A stretch of 64,000 nt of DNA, taken from Oegoconia quadripuncta. Its lineage: Eukaryota; Arthropoda; Insecta; Lepidoptera; Autostichidae. The stretch lies in NCBI GenBank assembly GCA_949316235.1, contig OX438750.1, positions 3,176,501-3,240,500 of the forward strand. The letters run 5' to 3'. This document shows positions 9,642 through 19,574 of this stretch, in pieces. Below the pieces are notes generated by a model. That model saw nothing but the letters and a program-made list of their open reading frames with translations. It was not told the origin of the DNA and made no database searches. Both the position numbers and the translations under genes were made by a program. How positions within the stretch are numbered: position 1 is the first letter of the stretch; each line of letters starts with the position of its first letter.

Positions 9642-10145
9642 CACAGGTGAGATGCAGGATTTTGTTTTTTTTTTTTATTCTCTCCTCTCGGAGAAGGCAA
9701 AGGGATCTAAGCCCGTACAGCCATGTCTTATTTCTCTTATGTCTTCAGTTTATAAGTCAATCTCAGTCAAAACAAGTAATACGACACTTGGCGTATACAG
9801 AGTCTAGTCACGGTCAAGTCATTCTTCAGTGAAGTGACAGAATGCTTTACAAAAGATTTTGGCGGCTTCTTGTGGGAACCCGAAAGCTCCGTTACGCACT
9901 TTAATTTACACTTCCCTTCACTTGTACACCATCACTAACTTTTGCTGCACAATATCCTGCCATTATTAAGCTTCAAAAGTCAGAATGCACAAATTATAAG
10001 AATTATAAAGAAAATTGCAACTTCGCTCGCCGAGATCCCGCCAAAAAGCCTTTTGTTTTTATTGGGGGGTTTCTAATGTTGCGTATTCAACATGGAGCCT
10101 TTATCGTTTCGCCATGTCCGTCTGTCTGCATTAGTGTTGCCGCTC
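9642..10145. other. Intronic DNA, no gene seen
   Basis: A T-rich run at 9664-9679, then low-complexity and moderately GC-containing sequence. The short CGCCATGTCCGTCTGTCTG segment at 10111-10130 is a dispersed motif also found near 31795, 32310 and 41010. Confidence 0.5.
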
Positions 10146-10149
10146 AATA

Positions 10150-10560
10150 CTCCACTATCGATAGCATTTCGATAGGCTATCGATAGTTTAAGCAAAAACA
10201 ATCGTATCGATACTATCGATAGTATCGATCTCTCGTTTAGTGTAATACTATCGGTAAACAACAATACTACCGATAGTATCGATCCCTGAGGGCGAATAAA
10301 CTATTGATAATATCGATAGTATTGCTTTTCAATATTAAATAAACTATTGATAGTTTTGGACAATCGATTGTTAGCTTTATTATCGATTGCATTTACACTG
10401 GCAGGTGGATAGAACAGAAGTTAGTATCAATAACTCTAATAAGGACATGCGTGTATTTTTTAAGGGGGTAGATCAAAAGAAGCCCTAGAAGTGTTTTAAA
10501 GTATTGAATTAAAGGTAACCATCGATTATACAAAACTATCGATAGTTAGGCATTTTTCGA
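10150..10560. repeat. Cluster of TATCGATA palindromes
   Basis: Six exact TATCGATA sites (10156, 10178, 10205, 10214, 10311, 10537) plus many one-mismatch forms (ATCGATAGTATCGATC, ACTATCGGTA, ACTATTGATAG) lie within about 400 bp. The block is internally palindromic and noncoding. The octamer equals the Drosophila DREF site, and CGATA is the BEAF-32 core. Whether it functions here is not shown. Confidence 0.8.
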
Positions 10561-10564
10561 TTAT

Positions 10565-10700
10565 CAATGTCCGGGGGTCGTAGACGGTTGTGAAAAAAAA
10601 TAATTAAAGTACCTATGCAAATAACTTCTATTTCACTTACCTAATATACCCTATATATTTTCTTACGGTAAAAAAACTCACCGGTATATGCAAATGATTT
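10565..10700. repeat. Dispersed repeat shared with 60580-60690
   Basis: Blocks TTCTATTTCACTTACCTAAT and CCTTACGGTAAAAAAACTCA (the first base varies) recur at 60625-60680 in the same order. No ORF. Likely a worn transposon end. Confidence 0.6.
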
Positions 10701-10797
10701 AATATGTTCTCCCCAGGTACACCTGTCGTCATATGTGATGCCAAAAAGTGATATATTTTATAAGATTCTTCAATTAAATGATTTTTGAATTTTACAT

Positions 10798-11480
10798 TCA
10801 GCTGATTTTTCCCGTTCTTATTCGTAAACTGTATTTAAGTAGTGTATTGAAATTTACATTTAAGTTAGTCTTTTCCAGCAAAGATATTATAGCATGCATT
10901 GTCTTATTTATTTCCTCATTATATAGTTTATCGTCATTACACAAGATGACTATTGATACGCCATCAGTAAAAATTGTACAGTCGTAATCAATAGCTGTTG
11001 GAAAGTAGAAGCAACAGTGGTCCCAAAATACTACCCTGAGGAACACCGACATGATTGGGTATAATTTTACATAATTACGCAAGATGACTATTGATTCGTC
11101 ATCAGTAAAAAATGTACAGTCGTAATCAATAGCTGTTGGAAAGTAGAAACAACAGTGGTCCTAAAATACTACCCTGAGGAACACCGACATGATTGGGCAT
11201 AATTTTACGTAATTACACAAGATGACTATTGATACGTCATCAGTAAAAATTGTACAGTCGTAATCAATAGCTGTTGGAAAGTAGAAACAACAGTGGTCCC
11301 AAAATACTACCCTGAGGAACACCGACATGATTGCCTATATGATTACACGAGATGACTATTGACACGTTACCAGTAAAAATTCTAGTCGTAACCGGTAGCA
11401 CTTGGAAGATCGTTGATGTATATTAAAAACAACAGTGGTCCTAAAATACTACCCTGAGAAACACAGACTTGATTGCCTTT
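10798..11480 (-). repeat. Tandem array derived from a reverse transcriptase palm segment
   Basis: On the minus strand a non-LTR RT fragment (11082-10798) reads VFLRVVFWDHC, a frame-shifted remnant of GVPQGSILGPLL, then CTIFTDGVSIVIL (the FADD catalytic motif region, here FTDG) and continues into the thumb. Its GVPQGS-to-catalytic segment is repeated head to tail four times (starts near 10936, 11076, 11216, 11342; spacing about 140, 140 and 126 bp). The units are closely similar, so amplification came after insertion. Confidence 0.75.
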
Positions 11481-11647
11481 TACTAAAGACATATACACTA
11501 ACCTCGCGTTAAAGTTATAGAGATGGCGTCGTCGGGAAAGCGAAATGACAACCAATAAAAACAGCTCAATTGATTCAAAACCTATTTGGTTTCGTCCTTA
11601 AGAAAATCCATTTCTTTACTCGACTGCCCAAGGAAGCAGGGTAATGT

Positions 11648-12065
11648 TTTTTTTTATGCACGACGGGTTCGTACTTGACCTCAATCACACCTGATGTTAA
11701 GTGAATATGAGGTCGAAGGTGGAAGCGTACTGACCCGGAAACCCCCACACATTTGGGGGACTGGCTATCTTATCTCTGACAAATGGAACACAACAATGCT
11801 ATTAACATTGCTGCTTGGCGGGCAGATTTAGATAAGATGGTGGTAGCTAGCCAGGCGGACATTTAAAATGCCCTACCACCAACCAAACCGAGTACTTAAA
11901 CATGTAAACTACAACAAAAAAACAAATGACGTTCATAAGTGCATATTGTATTGCCTACATGAATAAATGATTTTCATTTCATTTCATTTGTACCCCGCTG
12001 GGGATCGAACCCGCGACCTCCGAATCGTAAACCCAATGTTTTTTACATTGAGCCACGGAGGCGGT
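11648..12065 (-). mobile_element. SINE-A, near full length, with insertion
   Basis: Reverse copy with T-run start (11648), complete body, B box (seen as GGGGATCGAACCCGCGACC at 12000-12018) and head GAGCCACGGAGGCGGTT at 12049-12065. A piece of about 80 bp ending in repeated ATTTC is inserted at about 11910-11992. Confidence 0.85.
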
Positions 12066-12309
12066 TAAAGTAAGTAAGTTCGAGTGTATGTAAGTATGTC
12101 CGTTAATTTGGCGGATCCTGTAGCCTAAACGACTTGACCGATTTCGAGGTGCATGGCGTCGTTAAATTCGCCTTGATTTCATTTTATGGTAAAAATCCAA
12201 CATGGCCTCCGCAAAATACAAAATATGCTGTCGGGTTTATGTTAAATAGTTATTAATGATACTGTCGGTAAATAGTTATTAATGATAACGTAGAGCCAAC
12301 CCTAAATAA

Positions 12310-12790
12310 AACACTCTGTGCTCTACGCTGATTTAGGTGTAAAAATAATTCTGTGGAACGACGTGCCAAAAGACTCATTGGTGACCATTCGATCACTGCT
12401 AAATTGCAGAGCCTCGAACACCGTCGCAAGGTCGCGCTGTCTCTCAGTCTTTTACAGGATGTACTTCGGCGAGTGTGCGTTGGAATTACACAATCTTATT
12501 CCACCATCGCCATTTCATCTTCGGACTACTAGGCGTGGGGAGGGCTTCCACCCGTATGTAGTTAACATACCGAACATTCACATTAAGCGGTTCGACTCTT
12601 CATTCATAATGCGAACAGCCAAGGCATGGAACTCCCTTCCGGCGTCAGTCTTTCCTGAATCCTACAACCTTGGGATCTTCAAGTGCAGGGCGAATAGGCA
12701 TTTACTAAGATCGCGTGTTTCATCTTCGGCCACATCGTCACTTCCCATCAGGTGAGATCGTGGTCAAACGCGTATCCAGATAACATAAAA
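12310..12790 (+). pseudogene. LINE-3 ORF2 C-terminal fragment and 3' tail
   Basis: ORF (12318-12752) with SVFYRMYFGECALELHNLIP, then TRRGEGFHPYVV and AWNSLPASVFPESYNLGIFK. This is the region after the RT domain in a lepidopteran non-LTR retrotransposon. It ends with GTGAGATCGTGGTCAAACGC and an A tract. The 5' part is missing. Other copies: 30836-31201 and 43820-44230. Confidence 0.75.
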
Positions 12791-12892
12791 AAAAGGCAAA
12801 CAAGCCCTGATTTGTCCTGCTCATTCGCTTGGACGAAATATACAACTATCCCACTCTCACTCCTATAACAAACGATGTCAAGCTACACAGGT

Positions 12893-13010
12893 TGGGGTTC
12901 TATTCTGTAATTTCTACAATATCGTCAGTCTACGTTCTGACGTGTGATTGGCTGGCTCATCGCTCGCTCGGCAATTTTACGGTCACTCATTGGTCAATGT
13001 TATATAATAT
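12893..13010 (-). mobile_element. MITE-3 copy
   Basis: Reverse copy of the foldback element at 63303-63437: TCTGACGTGTGATTGGCTG and CGCTCGCTCGGCAATTTTAC, with CCAAT-type motifs (ATTGG). The terminal repeats are eroded. Confidence 0.6.
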
Positions 13011-13074
13011 TAGGGCCGACTATGCATGATATTGTGTGAAAGAACAGTTAAAATATTAGTAAATATGCACCTAC

Positions 13075-13177
13075 CTGAACTCCTCCACATCCCCACTGCT
13101 GGTCTGCGATGATGGGAAGCTGAAGATCTTCACCTCGCTCTCATCCACTTCCTCGTACACTATCCTGAACACGTCAT
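13075..13177 (-). CDS. DPP8/9: DPP8/9-like dipeptidyl peptidase, exon 5
   Basis: Acceptor TCTCCAG before 13177 and donor GTAGGT after 13075. Two bases complete an Asp codon from exon 4, and the exon ends with AG of an Arg codon completed in exon 6. The peptide DVFRIVYEEVDESEVKIFSF followed by PSSQTSSGDVEEF matches the conserved block RILYEExDESEVEIIHV of DPP8/9. Only the first half of the block is constrained in the family, which fits the variable Ser-rich end here. Confidence 0.92.
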
Positions 13178-13349
13178 CTGGAGAAGAAAAACAATGATAT
13201 TTATTGCAGATATAACCATCATCATCAGCCCGTAAACATCCCATTGCAGGGATATAGGCCTTCCCTCGTATAATGAGGGAGTATGGGCCATAGTCCACCA
13301 CGCTGGCCCAATGCGGGTTGGAGACTTCACATGCCTTAGGAGTAGGATG

Positions 13350-14720
13350 CAATAGGAGTATTTTGCGACTTGTCCAAGGCCTTTGATTGCGTTCATCACG
13401 ACACTTTAATCAGGAAATTACGTCATTATGGTGTAACCGGCCGAGCTCTCGACCTTCTGAATTCTTATTTGAGTAACCGAGTTCAGAGGGTTGATATCAG
13501 TGGCAATACATCGTCAGGGTCGACAGTCTGTATGGGCGTCCCACAAGGCTCCATTCTCGGACCATTTTTGTTTTTGGTTTACATAAATGACTTGCCAAAC
13601 CTTGTAAAGAATAAACATGAAATAGTATTGTTTGCTGACGATACCTCTGTATTGTTTAAAGTAAATAGACTAAAATTAAATTATGACGACGTGAACAACG
13701 CTATTTCTCAAATAGTAGAATGGTTTACGGCAAATAATTTGTTACTGAATGAAAAAAAAACTAAATGTGTTAAATTTGTACTGCCTAATGTCAGGGAGGT
13801 GCCCACAAATATAATGATAAAAAATGTCACTCTAGACCTTGTTGAGTCCACTGTATTTTTTGGGCATTACTTTGGACGCCAAATTACAATGGGGTCCTCA
13901 TATCCATAAATTGGCGAAGAAGCTCAGCTCTGCAGCGTATGCAGTCAAAAAAATTAGACAAATATCGGACGTAAATACTGCTAGATTAGTATATTTTAGT
14001 TATTTCCATAGCCTGATGTCTTACGGTATCTTGCTGTGGGGAAATGCCGCGGATATAAATACAATCTTTGTTTTACAAAAACGAGCCGTTCGCGCAATTT
14101 ATCAATTGAGACCTGCAGTGTCACTTAGAGATAGATTTAAAGAGTATAATATTCTAACCTTTTCGTCACAGTACATCTTTGAAAATCTAATATATGTAAA
14201 AAAAAATATAACATCATTTAGGAAAAATAGTGATAAACATGATGTCAATACAAGAAATAAAGATAAACTTGCAGGTCACATAAGTCGCCTCCACAAAGTC
14301 AGTAATTCATTCAAAGGGTTATGTATACGCTTTTTCAATAAAGTTCCTGTTGATATACAAAATCTTCCTTTCAATAAATTTAAAGATACTATAAAACAGA
14401 AACTTATTAAGAAAGCATATTATAAAATATCAGATTATTTAGAAGATAAACAATCATGGACATAACCAGCCCGTTCGCATAACCAGGCTATTTCACAATT
14501 AATAATCAAATATTATAACATAAAATAATAATTAATAATTTTGTAATATAAAAACCTTTTTTTAAAAAAAGCGACCTCTCGAGTTTCTTGCTTGTTCTTC
14601 TCAGGGGAAAATTGCCTTTTGAACAAGCAGTAGCTTTAAAAATGTAAAATCTGACTATTTTAAGTGTACCCTGTGTACCTACAAAATAAAGCATTTTTTG
14701 ATTTTGATTTTGATTTTTTG
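13350..14720 (+). pseudogene. LINE-1 retrotransposon, 5'-truncated, frame-shifted
   Basis: Non-LTR reverse transcriptase fragment. It enters at motif A (DLSKAFDCVHHDTLI, with the first residues degraded), has GVPQGSILGPFLFLVYINDL and FADDTSVLF, and shifts frame at about 13855. It continues as FLGITLDAKLQWGPHIHKLA then KKLSSAAYAVKKIRQ to the C-terminus NKVPVDIQNLPFNKFKDTIK with ISDYLEDKQSWT (stop 14463). The 3' UTR has GAGTTTCTTGCTTGTTCTTC and AATAAAGCATTTTTTG ending in a (TTTGA)-rich tail. This is the longest copy of LINE-1 here. Confidence 0.85.
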
Positions 14721-14734
14721 ACTTAGAATTTTTA

Positions 14735-14925
14735 TTTCTCAGGCATGCAGGTTTCCTCACGATGTTTTCCTTCACCGTTTAAGAGCAGTCGGATAAACGC
14801 ACAAAATTGGATTAAATTTATAAAAGTCATTGGTACATGGCCTGCCTGGGAATCGAACTCGGACCTCCTAAATTGGGAGACCGTGTCCTAACCGCTTAGC
14901 CACGCTTAGCTTAGTTTCGACGCTC
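14735..14925 (-). mobile_element. SINE-D copy (inverted partner)
   Basis: Reverse copy of the SINE at 15002-15226: CCTGCCTGGGAATCGAACTC then GGACCTCC, and ACCGCTTAGCCACG. The two lie about 75 bp apart in opposite orientation. Confidence 0.75.
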
Positions 14926-15001
14926 GATATAGCCACGTTTGATGAAAATCGGTGAAGCAGTGTCGAAGATATTTAGCTTCTAATATAGCTGGTTTAGTAT
15001 A

Positions 15002-15226
15002 GGGAGCGTCGGTGGCTCAGCCGTTAAGACGCGGTCTCCCAATTCGGGAGATCCGGATTCGATCCCAGGCAGGCCATGTACCAATGAGTTTTTAAATTTA
15101 ATCTAATTACTTATGTCCATTTAAACGGTAAAGGAAAACATCGTGAGGGAACCTGCATGACTGAGAAATAAAAATTCTTAAGCATGTGAAGTCCCCAACC
15201 CGCATTGGGCCAGTGTGGTGGACTAT
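15002..15226 (+). mobile_element. SINE-D copy
   Basis: tRNA-like head with A box TGGCTCAGCCGTTAAG and B box GGATTCGATCCCAGGCAGG, then a body with TAAACGGTAAAGGAAAACAT and ACCCGCATTGGGCCAGTGTG. No tRNA can be folded cleanly beyond the head, so it is a SINE and not a tRNA gene. Confidence 0.75.
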
Positions 15227-15294
15227 TTATTTATTTTATTAGGTACACCAACAGTATAACATATACTATTGTGATAGCTTACACAGTAGTTTTG

Positions 15295-15420
15295 TTCTGA
15301 TATGAAACAAACAAACAAAATATTCTTTATTGTACAACAATAAGAAGCATACAAAAAAATAAGAAAAAGGGGATAGTACAATTTGTCACTAAAAGCGATC
15401 TCTTCCATGCAACCCTTGGG
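15295..15420 (-). mobile_element. LINE 3' tail
   Basis: AAAATATTCTTTATTGTAC (reverse of GTACAATAAAGAATATTTT) with body CAATAAGAAGCATACAAAAA, like several other non-LTR tails ending in AATAAAGAAT. 5'-truncated. Confidence 0.55.
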
Positions 15421-15972
15421 TTAAGAAGCATTATGCATATGACATGTAGGTAGCGTGCACGGTAAACTAATTTTAATAAAATAAATAAATCACCTAAATA
15501 AATACATACGTTAATTGTGAATTACGAATACCTATTACAGGCATACACAACACTGATAACAAAGCTACACTACTTAAGCCTGCGCCGAGGGAAATGTGCT
15601 AAAACAGCAGTTACTGTTAAGTTGATAAATTCAACAATACTTGATATACACATTTAAAAAAAATACTTTTACCATGACGAAGAATGTCTTAATATTTACT
15701 CCGTGGAAAAATGTTAAAATTATTTATACATTACTCTACAAAATTACGGAAAGTTAGACAAAAATGCAAAAAACGTATGGTGGCGTTAAGTATTTTTTTA
15801 GTTTATAACATTAGAAATCTACGCTTATTTTTAGTTCAACCGAAACAGGAGTGTTTATACTACAAATTTACCGTCTCCAATATAAAAAATTGTATTAGGC
15901 AATTAAGATATGAATTTATCAAAATGCGCTTCAAATCCGCCATACATTTTTACTATGGCGGCCGCGCGGCGA

Positions 15973-16010
15973 TATAAAATAATGTCGCGCATCGCTGTGA
16001 TTCAGTCGCC
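15973..16010 (+). promoter_or_regulatory. TATA box and initiator of the transposon gene
   Basis: TATAAAA at 15973-15979 and TTCAGTC at 16001-16007. The initiator A (16004) is 31 bases from the first T of the TATA box, the normal spacing in insects. A GC-rich GGCGGCCGCGCGGCG segment lies just upstream. Confidence 0.6.
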
Positions 16011-16104
16011 CACAAGTGTTCAGAGCGAGCGCACGTCACTTTGTTGAGCGCCACTATACACACCGATCGCGTCATTTCGTGTACCGGCGACGGCCGAAAA
16101 CGGT
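16004..16104 (+). other. Likely 5' noncoding exon of the transposon gene
   Basis: Runs from the predicted initiator to GGT|GTAAGT at 16104/16105. The next acceptor (TTTGTTTCAG, ending 16627) lies four bases before the ATG at 16632. The intron (16105-16627) contains a LINE tail. Confidence 0.5.
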
Positions 16105-16631
16105 GTAAGTATATTTTTCGGAGTTTTAAATAGACTGCTAACTTTTTCTTGCATACAAAAAATACCAAGAGACGTTACATTAGTTAAGTATATGTGATGT
16201 ATGTACATATTACATTTAGGTTATTGTTCTGTACTTTCATTAAGACATTGGTCAGTTGCGTAGCAACTTTATTCTGGTTTTGTCTGTCATGTTATATTAT
16301 CATATATTTTTTGTAAAGCTGTCCTTTCTAATAACCTCTCTTTATTTTTTTAATTTTAATATTCTTTTAACCACCGGTTGTCCCGAAGAGGTCACCGAAG
16401 TTGTACAATGTAGTTTATCATAACTGTAGTACCTATATTACTGTTGTTTCATTTCTTGTGCAATAAAGAGTATTCTTTCACTTATTTAATCATTCATTAT
16501 TTTTTCGAAATAAAATTTCGGATTGACAATATATTGGTCTAGTTGGGTGGAGTTCGACAAGATGAGCCAAGTTAAGAAAACTGCAATGGCGTCATTCATT
16601 ACAGTAATAAACTATTATTTGTTTCAGTAAA

Positions 16632-16724
16632 ATGGGAAACCGTAAAAAAAGATATTATAAATTAATAAGCAAGACGAGATTCAAGAAAAAAAATAAAACT
16701 ACAACGCAAATTGATAATGAACAG
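16632..16724 (+). CDS. Transposon protein, coding exon 1 (Mutator-like N-terminus)
   Basis: 31 codons, starting MGNRKKRYYKLISKTRFKKK and ending in phase 0 at CAG|GTCAGT. It is strongly basic (12 Lys/Arg in the first 22 residues), as in the N-termini of insect proteins with a Mutator-like transposase domain. The ATG has A at -3. It joins in frame to 17068. The intron (16725-17067) carries a MITE. The family call is from memory of the motif and is moderate. Confidence 0.55.
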
Positions 16725-16763
16725 GTCAGTTCTTGTAATTGTAGCAAATATAAGGTCCAATTT

Positions 16764-16967
16764 GTACGGTGAATGTAGGTATGTAACATAACAAACGACT
16801 TTCACTGTGGCGACATGGTTGAAAAAAAATAACAAAAAATTTATTTCCCATCCTAATTTCGATCAGCTGATTGCCGATTTGTTTGGGGATTGGGGAGTGA
16901 ATTTTTTTTCGACAAAGTCGCCATAGTGTAAGTTCTTTGTTATGTTACATAGATACATTCACCGTAC
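16764..16967. mobile_element. MITE with ~50-bp terminal inverted repeats
   Basis: 204 bp. Left end GTACGGTGAATGTAGGTATG then TAACATAACAAACGACTTTC and right end its inverse with few mismatches (GTCGCCATAGTGTAAG... CATTCACCGTAC). Both ends show GTAC, so the target duplication is TA or GTAC. It lies in the intron of the transposon gene. Confidence 0.8.
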
Positions 16968-17067
16968 ACAAGGAACGCACTTAATTCAATTGGACATTTG
17001 ATAAGAGTTTTCATAATTGACTGAATAACTTATTTTGGACAACTACTAGTAATGCTGTTTTTTTTAG

Positions 17068-18141
17068 GAATCTCCGCAAGAAACGTCTGATTTTGAATTA
17101 AATATAGATATTGAAAATGAAAAGCAAGAAGAAATTACAATAAACGGAAACAGACTTATAAATTTTACTTACATTTATCAACAACTACAAGAAATTTCAA
17201 GTCATAACTCAGCACTTGGTTGTATACATACATACAATCCTATACATCTGGAACTAGACATGTGCACTACGGTGTACCTCAAGGCCAGTGTATTAGGCCC
17301 ACTCCTTTTTCTAATATATATAAATGACATTCCGAAATCTACAAATCATCCTATGGTGTTATTTGCCGATGATAGCACTGTGGTATATGAGGATGAAGAG
17401 GATATCAACAGCAGTCTTTCATCTATCATTGACTGGTTGGAATGTAATAACCTTAAGATTAACCTAGACAAAACGAAAATAATGAACTTTAAACAAAGAA
17501 ACCATTTAAATATGACAACAAATGTACAATATAATAGTAAAAGGGTGGATGAAGCATCAGTAACTCAATTCTTGGGTATTAATATTGACAGTAACATGGA
17601 ATGGACGACACAAATAAATGAAGTATGCAAAAAAGTAACAAAGTTCTCATATGCATTACATATCTTAAGCAAAACTGTTAACCGCGGAGCTGTACTTACG
17701 GCCTATCATGGCTACGTAGCTTCTACTCTGAGATATAGTATAATTTTCTGGGGGAATGCCACAGACAATGAACAAGTGTTTATAGCCCAGAAGCGATGTA
17801 GAAGAGTTATTTGTAATTTGCGACGCACAGATTCTTGCAAACCCTTCTATAAGCAGCTGAATTTACTCACGGTTCCTTCTATTTATATTTACAAGACTGC
17901 AATTTTTGTTCGGTCTAATCCTGAGCATTTTGAACATGTTAAACGAGCACGGCGACGTGATCAGTTACGTTTAGTATCCTGTAAAACTACACTTTTTAGA
18001 AATAGCATCTTTGCAATGGCACCAATAATATACAATAAGATACCTAAATTCATTCGAGAATTTCATGATCTAAGTACATTCAAGAGTTCGTTGTTTAAAT
18101 ATTTAATAGAAAAACACATTATTCCATTAAAGATTTCTTGA
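17068..18141 (+). CDS. Chimeric exon: Mutator-like peptide fused to reverse transcriptase
   Basis: One uninterrupted frame from acceptor TTTTTTTAG (ending 17067) to the stop at 18139-18141. Residues 1-52 read ESPQETSDFELNIDIENEKQ, then EEITINGNRLINFTYIYQQL and ISSHNSALGC; the NGxRLIxxxYIxxQLQxIxxHxxxxGC pattern resembles Mutator-like proteins. From about codon 53 the sequence becomes a non-LTR RT: SVLGPLLFLIYINDIP, FADDSTVVYEDE and a long C-terminal region to LIEKHIIPLKIS. One base inserted near 17280 breaks the GVPQG motif just before it. With exon 1 the predicted product is 388 residues. It is probably not functional as RT because fingers and motif A are absent. Whether it is expressed is unknown. 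Confidence 0.6.
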   Translation, partial: ESPQETSDFELNIDIENEKQEEITINGNRLINFTYIYQQLQEISSHNSALGCIHTYNPIHLELDMCTTVYLKASVLGPLLFLIYINDIPKSTNHPMVLFADDSTVVYEDEEDINSSLSSIIDWLECNNLKINLDKTKIMNFKQRNHLNMTTNVQYNSKRVDEASVTQFLGINIDSNMEWTTQINEVCKKVTKFSYALHILSKTVNRGAVLTAYHGYVASTLRYSIIFWGNATDNEQVFIAQKRCRRVICNLRRTDSCKPFYKQLNLLTVPSIYIYKTAIFVRSNPEHFEHVKRARRRDQLRLVSCKTTLFRNSIFAMAPIIYNKIPKFIREFHDLSTFKSSLFKYLIEKHIIPLKIS

Positions 18142-18662
18142 ATGACAAATCTGCTTGATTGTTTCTGAGCGGGAAAACAGCACCTAATTTAAATTTGCAG
18201 TTGTTAATTTGCATTGAGTTACTATTTGACTTGTTATATTATTATTGACTCTATGTGTTGAATAATGTATAAATGACTGAATATAATTCATGTTAAATAT
18301 TCCATGACTATGTAATTTTAATCTAATTTCATTTCAATTTGACATTTTTATTTACCAATTTCAATCGTATTTTACAATTTTAACATTGTCCTTAATAATT
18401 GACATGGAATTATAATATTAATTTTCGAAACTAAGCTAATGGGTATCTACTGTAATATATTTGTTTTTTTTTTTTGCAAAAAAATCCTACCTTCTTAGAT
18501 AAGCCTATGTACCTACCTTAGATAAATAACTAACCATTTTTTTTGTATGCCAAAATGGATCACAATCATCAAAATGGAGTAGATCACAGTGTTACTTATA
18601 CCATAATATTTACTAACATCTTTTATACCTGTGTTTCACATTAATAAAATAAATTGAATTGA
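17225..18662 (+). pseudogene. Non-LTR retrotransposon fragment inserted in the exon
   Basis: 5'-truncated element entering just before motif B. It carries YxDD as FADD and ends with a 3' UTR and a (TTGAA)n tail at about 18645-18662. It is a different family from LINE-1: the C-terminus has MAPIIYNKIPKFIREFHDLS. Confidence 0.75.
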
Positions 18663-19024
18663 ATTGAACTTTTGCGTTTTATAATCTGTAGATTTTGCAA
18701 CATCACCAATAGTTTTACATTATTGATAAACTTTCCTAAAAGATCAATAAAAATTAAATTTAACAAGGATTTTGTTTTAATTTTTAGCACATTTGGTCAA
18801 TATTAAAAAGGAGTAGACAAAGTAAAAATAATTGATACTAAATAGCCCTGAAAATTATTGCGAGAAGAAATCCAATACAACCCCCAATAAAGAAAATGTG
18901 AGTTACATATGTTTACGCTCGGACGGTGTTCGGTCTGCCATACGCACATTCGCATCAAGCGAAATACCTAAACAGCGCGCGCGTCTTTCGCTCGGCGCAG
19001 CCTTAAGTAGTACCTACAATATAT

Positions 19025-19330
19025 TTTCAAATAAAATATATTTATTAATTCAAATGGTACATTGAAACATAGAATCTACATAATAATACTGAACTGCAAC
19101 TATACCACTAGTGCCTGACCTAAAATCCTGTGTTTCAGGTGAAGCTAGGGCTTCTATAAATTAAAATAATATAACCATCTGTAGGTACAAACTAGATATC
19201 AATATCAAATCGTAAACCCAATGTTGCTTACATTGAGCAACCTTTTTGCAATATAAAAACCTATTTTTAACAACTGTACCACTAGTGCCTGACCTAGGAA
19301 AATCCTGTGTTTCAAACTAGTTAGCTATAA
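19025..19330 (-). mobile_element. SINE-A head/LINE composite, copy 2
   Basis: Reverse copy of the composite at 1310-1545, with the same junction (ACATTGGGTTTACGATTTG then ATATTGAT) and the same LINE-1 remnant (TTTTTGCAATATAAAAACC) on the other side. Part of the LINE segment is repeated again at 19265-19320. Confidence 0.7.
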
Positions 19331-19398
19331 ATAAAGCAGGTATACAGAATAAATCTATTTTTCAAATTTTCTTTTTTAATTTTTATGTTTCAATTTCA

Positions 19399-19527
<129 letters not shown>

Positions 19528-19574
19528 TCACTGCATATCACGCCGACCTAGGGCCAGACCGCCAACTCAATTGA

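Larger units (their letters stand above)
15566..19016 (+). mobile_element. DNA transposon with TIRs, Mutator-like coding start, and LINE insertion
   Basis: Left end (about 15570-15597) and right end (about 18985-19014) are inverted copies of an ACTACTTAAGSCTGCGCCG motif followed by AGSGAAA (about 27 bp, two to three mismatches). Between them lie a TATA/initiator promoter, a 5' UTR exon and two coding exons, followed by a reverse transcriptase fragment. No clear target-site duplication: the flanks AAAGCTACA and TACCTACAA only partly agree. About 3.45 kb. Assignment to Mutator-like elements is by resemblance of the N-terminal peptide and is an inference. Confidence 0.6.

Noticed and set aside
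18665..18985. Searched for the continuation of the Mutator-like ORF after the LINE insertion
   Set aside because: No frame resembling the expected zinc-finger and transposase region was found, so the rest of the transposase is deleted.
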